From NCBI GenBank assembly GCA_029936195.1, contig JAPYUH010000007.1, positions 1 to 49,071 on the forward strand: a DNA stretch of 49,071 nucleotides. Reading direction: 5' to 3'. Position numbers and translations under genes: made by a program. This document shows, one piece after another, positions 46,012 through 49,071 of the stretch. The first letter of the stretch is position 1. Each line of letters starts with the position of its first letter. Origin of the DNA: Alphaproteobacteria bacterium. GTDB lineage: Bacteria > Pseudomonadota > Alphaproteobacteria > GCA-2731375. The notes below the pieces were generated by a model, which was not told where the DNA came from, made no database searches, and worked only from the letters and a program-made list of their open reading frames with translations.

Positions 46012-47058
46012 ATGAGATTATTTTTCCGGTTGGTATTCTCAATCCTGTTGGGTGCGGTCGGCGGCGCGGTATTCTACTATTTTGACATGCCCCTGGCCTG
46101 GATGCTGGGGGCCATGACCATCACCACCATCGCCGCCCTGGCCGGCGCGCCGGTGACCCTGCACATGCCCCTGCGCCTGTCCATGACGGCCGTGTTGGGA
46201 ACTTTGCTGGGCAGTGCCTTCACGCCGCAGATCCTGCAGCAACTGCAGAATTGGAGCGCGGGCGCCCTGACCATCGCCATATTCGTCACGGCGATGACCG
46301 GATTATCGGTCTTCTTCCTTCGCCGCATCGGCGGCATGGACCGGGCCACGGCCTTTTTCTCCGGCACCCCGGGCGGCCTGGGCGAAATGACCCTGGTCGG
46401 CGAACTGCATGGCGGCGACCCGCGCACCATCGCCCTGGTGCATGCCATTAGGATATTTGTCGTGGTTTTTCTGCTGCCGTTGTTCCTGGCCGGCATGGCG
46501 GATCTGGATATTCCCAACACGGCCCGGGTGCTGGCCGGACGCCCGGCGGCGGAGGGGAGCGAGCTGGCCATTTTAGCGGCCTGCGCCGTGATCGGCTATA
46601 TACTGGGCCAGAAACTGCCCCTGCCGGGCAGCCAGGTTTTCATTCCCATGATGGTCTCCGCAGCCGCCTATCTGGCCGGCCTGGTCGAGGGCCGGCCGCC
46701 GGCGGAACTGATCTTCGTGGCGCAGGTCATCATCGGCTCGGCCATCGGGGCAAGGTTCGTGGGCCTGGACCTGCGCGCCACGGCCAAGCCCATCGTCCTG
46801 GGTGTCATATCGGCCCTGGGCATGCTGGCCCTGGCGGCCGCCTTCGCCTATGTGGTCGCGCCCCTGCTGGGTCTGCCCATGTATGCCCTCTTGCTGGCGC
46901 TTTCGCCGGGTGGTTTGGCGGAAATGAGCCTGATTGCCCTGGCCCTGGACGTGGACACCGCCTTTGTCGCCACCATGCATTTGGTGCGGATCATGCTGAT
47001 CGTTACCCTGGCGCCGATATTTTTCCGTGCCATGGATTGGAAAACCGCCAAAAACTAG
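46012..47058 (+). CDS. AbrB family (ammonia monooxygenase-like) integral membrane protein
   Basis: Two similar TM halves: PLAWMLGAMTITTIAALAG...FFSGTPGGLGEMTLVGELHGGDPRTIALVHAIRI and LALSPGGLAEMSLIALALDVDTAFVATMHLVRIMLIV. Confidence 0.88.
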   Translation: MRLFFRLVFSILLGAVGGAVFYYFDMPLAWMLGAMTITTIAALAGAPVTLHMPLRLSMTAVLGTLLGSAFTPQILQQLQNWSAGALTIAIFVTAMTGLSVFFLRRIGGMDRATAFFSGTPGGLGEMTLVGELHGGDPRTIALVHAIRIFVVVFLLPLFLAGMADLDIPNTARVLAGRPAAEGSELAILAACAVIGYILGQKLPLPGSQVFIPMMVSAAAYLAGLVEGRPPAELIFVAQVIIGSAIGARFVGLDLRATAKPIVLGVISALGMLALAAAFAYVVAPLLGLPMYALLLALSPGGLAEMSLIALALDVDTAFVATMHLVRIMLIVTLAPIFFRAMDWKTAKN

Positions 47059-47061
47059 ATG

Positions 47062-47075
47062 ATGCCTTAAGGCAT
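47062..47075. repeat. Perfect 14-bp palindrome ATGCCTTAAGGCAT followed by TGTTT; possible weak terminator
   Basis: Self-complementary, 4 bp after the AbrB-family stop codon. Confidence 0.4.
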
Positions 47076-47130
47076 TGTTTACTTCGGAGGCTCAATATGT
47101 CGTCGGGCACCACTTTGTTCGGTATGCAGA

Positions 47131-48201
47131 ATGATTACGCAGGAAATTCAACTCACCCTGGCGCGGCACAGCCGTTGGCTGAAAGACCGGCCCGGCGGAG
47201 CGCGGGCCGATTTTTCGTTGCAGGAATTGGAAGGCATTGATTTCGGCGGCGCCGATTTGACGGACGCTAATCTGTTCGGCGCCGATCTGCGCGACGGCAC
47301 ACTGATGACGGCGGCCGCCGAAGACGGCACCAAGGTCGTCAACGCCGAAAGCAGCAACCTGGGGATGGAGCGGGGCTCCCTCAAGGGCGCCAACCTGTCC
47401 GGTGCCCGGCTAGCCAGTTCCGTGCTGGCGCAAACGGACCTATCCGGCGCCATCCTGACCAATGCGGTATTGACTGATGCCGATCTGAGCGGCGCCATGC
47501 TGGACGGCGCCAATCTGGGCTCCGCCAAGTTGACCGGCATCAAGGTCAAGGACACCAACATGCGCGGCGTGAAGCTGTCCAACACGTCCATGGAGGGCGT
47601 TGATTTATCCGGCGCGGACCTGACCGGGGCCGAAATTGTGATCTCCGTCGATAGTCTGCCCGATGATCTGCGCGATACCATCCGAAACCACGAAAAGTGG
47701 ATGGCCTCGTTCGGGGCCAAGGGCAAACGCGCGGTGCTGGACGGCGCGGAACTGGACAATGTGGATTTCTCCGGCATCAATTTGTCCGGTGCGTCAATGA
47801 AGGACGCCGCCCTGACCGGCGCGCGGTTCATGGGCTCGTCCCTCAACATGGCTGATTTGTCCGGCGCCAATATTTACAAAGGCAAGCTGGACAAGGCCGA
47901 AATGAACGGCATCAATCTATCGGGTGCCGACCTGACCGAAGCCAGCCTGACCGAGGCCGATATATCCGCCGCCGATATCAAGGACCGCGAGGGCAATTCC
48001 ACCGGCCGCTCCTGGCCGGCCAACTTATCGGAGGCCAATTTGAGCCGCTGTAATCTGACCGCCGCCATCCTGCGCGGCGCCATCCTGTCCAACAGCAATT
48101 TCAATGGCGCAAATCTGCGCGGCGCGGATTTGTCCAATGCCTCCATTGACGGGGCCCGCTTGCAAGGTGCCATAATCACCGAAGCTAAACTGCCGAACTA
48201 A
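47131..48201 (+). CDS. Pentapeptide repeat-containing protein
   Basis: Long series of A(D/N)LSGA-type pentapeptides: DFGGADLTDANLFGADLRDG...ANLSGARLASSVLAQTDLSGAILTNAVLTDADLSGAMLDGANLG... Confidence 0.93.
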   Translation: MITQEIQLTLARHSRWLKDRPGGARADFSLQELEGIDFGGADLTDANLFGADLRDGTLMTAAAEDGTKVVNAESSNLGMERGSLKGANLSGARLASSVLAQTDLSGAILTNAVLTDADLSGAMLDGANLGSAKLTGIKVKDTNMRGVKLSNTSMEGVDLSGADLTGAEIVISVDSLPDDLRDTIRNHEKWMASFGAKGKRAVLDGAELDNVDFSGINLSGASMKDAALTGARFMGSSLNMADLSGANIYKGKLDKAEMNGINLSGADLTEASLTEADISAADIKDREGNSTGRSWPANLSEANLSRCNLTAAILRGAILSNSNFNGANLRGADLSNASIDGARLQGAIITEAKLPN

Positions 48202-48250
48202 AGGCCGCCTCCACCGGCTTGCACGTTGGCTGACAGTGGCGAGTGACACC

Positions 48251-49071
48251 GTGACCCATCGTGATTTAGATGCCGTACAGTGGCAAACGGCATGGTTTAC
48301 CCAGCGCCGCGCCTTGGAAACATCACGGCGCAAAGTTTCGCCGGACGGCCCGGTCGGGCATCGGTGGTGGCGTGGGCTGGAGCTGTTATTTTCACTGTTT
48401 GAACGTTTGCTGCGTCTTTCAGGCCTATACAACCGTGGCCGGGCCAACGCCCTGGACATCACCGTCAAACCGCTGACCCTGACCTTGCCCTCGCTGCCAA
48501 ATGCCTTTGACGGCTACCGCATCCTCCAGATCAGTGACCCGCATTTGGATCTGCTGCCGGAATTAGCCGACCGCATTGTCCCCTTGGTCCGCGCGGCCTC
48601 TTCCGACCTATTGCTGCTGACCGGCGATTACCGTGATCGCCATCAAGACCCGCCGGAAGCCGGGTTGGCGCTTTTGGCCCCCATATTGGCGGCGGCCGAG
48701 GCACCGGACGGACGCTATGCCCTGCTTGGCAACCATGATCCGGCGGCGGCCGTGCCGATCCTGGAAGGGCTGGGGCTGACCGTGCTGTTGAACCAGACAG
48801 TCAGCCTGCAACGGGATGGGGCAACAATATATCTGACAGGGCTGGACGATGTTCATTCCTTCTATACCCAGGCAGCTCGTGACGCTCTGCTGGAACCGCG
48901 CGCGGGCTGCCGCATTACCGCCGTGCATTTGGCGGAAATCGCCGATATCGCCGCCGAGGCGGGGTTCGAGCTGTATTTGTGCGTCCATACCCATGGCGGA
49001 CAAATATGCCTGCCCGGCGGCCGCCCCGTTATGAGCCATCTGCGCCGCTGCCGCGCATATGCCCGTGGACC
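48251..49071 (+). CDS. Metallophosphoesterase, 3' end cut by window
   Basis: Open frame to window end from GTG 48251: GYRILQISDPHLDLLPELADRIV...LLLLTGDYRDRHQDP...GRYALLGNHDPAAAV...LYLCVHTHGGQICLPGGRP, i.e. the calcineurin-like motifs. Confidence 0.88.
   Translation, partial: MTHRDLDAVQWQTAWFTQRRALETSRRKVSPDGPVGHRWWRGLELLFSLFERLLRLSGLYNRGRANALDITVKPLTLTLPSLPNAFDGYRILQISDPHLDLLPELADRIVPLVRAASSDLLLLTGDYRDRHQDPPEAGLALLAPILAAAEAPDGRYALLGNHDPAAAVPILEGLGLTVLLNQTVSLQRDGATIYLTGLDDVHSFYTQAARDALLEPRAGCRITAVHLAEIADIAAEAGFELYLCVHTHGGQICLPGGRPVMSHLRRCRAYARG

Noticed and set aside
1-49071. CRISPR arrays, rRNA or tRNA genes
   Set aside because: No regularly spaced direct repeats and no recognisable rRNA or tRNA sequences were seen on reading through; a tRNAscan/Infernal run would be needed to exclude them fully.

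Overview
The window is about 49 kb of high-GC bacterial chromosome. It is probably from an alphaproteobacterium of Rhodospirillales type; this is inferred from gene content (DUF2336, MlaC, an ETF-beta lysine methyltransferase homologue) and base composition. Most of it is catabolic metabolism: two GMC oxidoreductases, an acyl-CoA dehydrogenase, methylcrotonyl-CoA carboxylase plus HMG-CoA lyase (leucine degradation), two CaiB/BaiF CoA-transferases, an acyl-CoA ligase, tandem enolase-superfamily enzymes, and a four-gene cluster of RidA, molybdopterin oxidoreductase, FeS protein and NrfD/DmsC-type anchor. Also present are moaA, nadK, a sirtuin, threonine synthase, an MlrC-type peptidase, an AbrB-type membrane protein, a pentapeptide-repeat protein and a metallophosphoesterase cut by the window end. 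I saw no rRNA, tRNA or CRISPR. The most interesting non-routine signals are: (1) a 268-bp element at 41220-41487 with 33-bp terminal inverted repeats, two long internal hairpins and flanking TAA trinucleotides; (2) a probable ~200-nt minus-strand structured RNA at about 36722-36922 with its own promoter, four hairpins and a GNRA-capped terminator-like stem; (3) an AT-rich island at 24070-27180 with a nucleotide cyclase/TPR gene, perfect palindromes and two truncated genes abutting each other; (4) an orphan 48-aa RHH antitoxin-like gene at 2009-2155 that the ORF track misses; (5) three apparent single-base frameshifts (PFK, EamA transporter, Sel1-ankyrin) and one in-frame stop, which are either sequence errors or gene decay.
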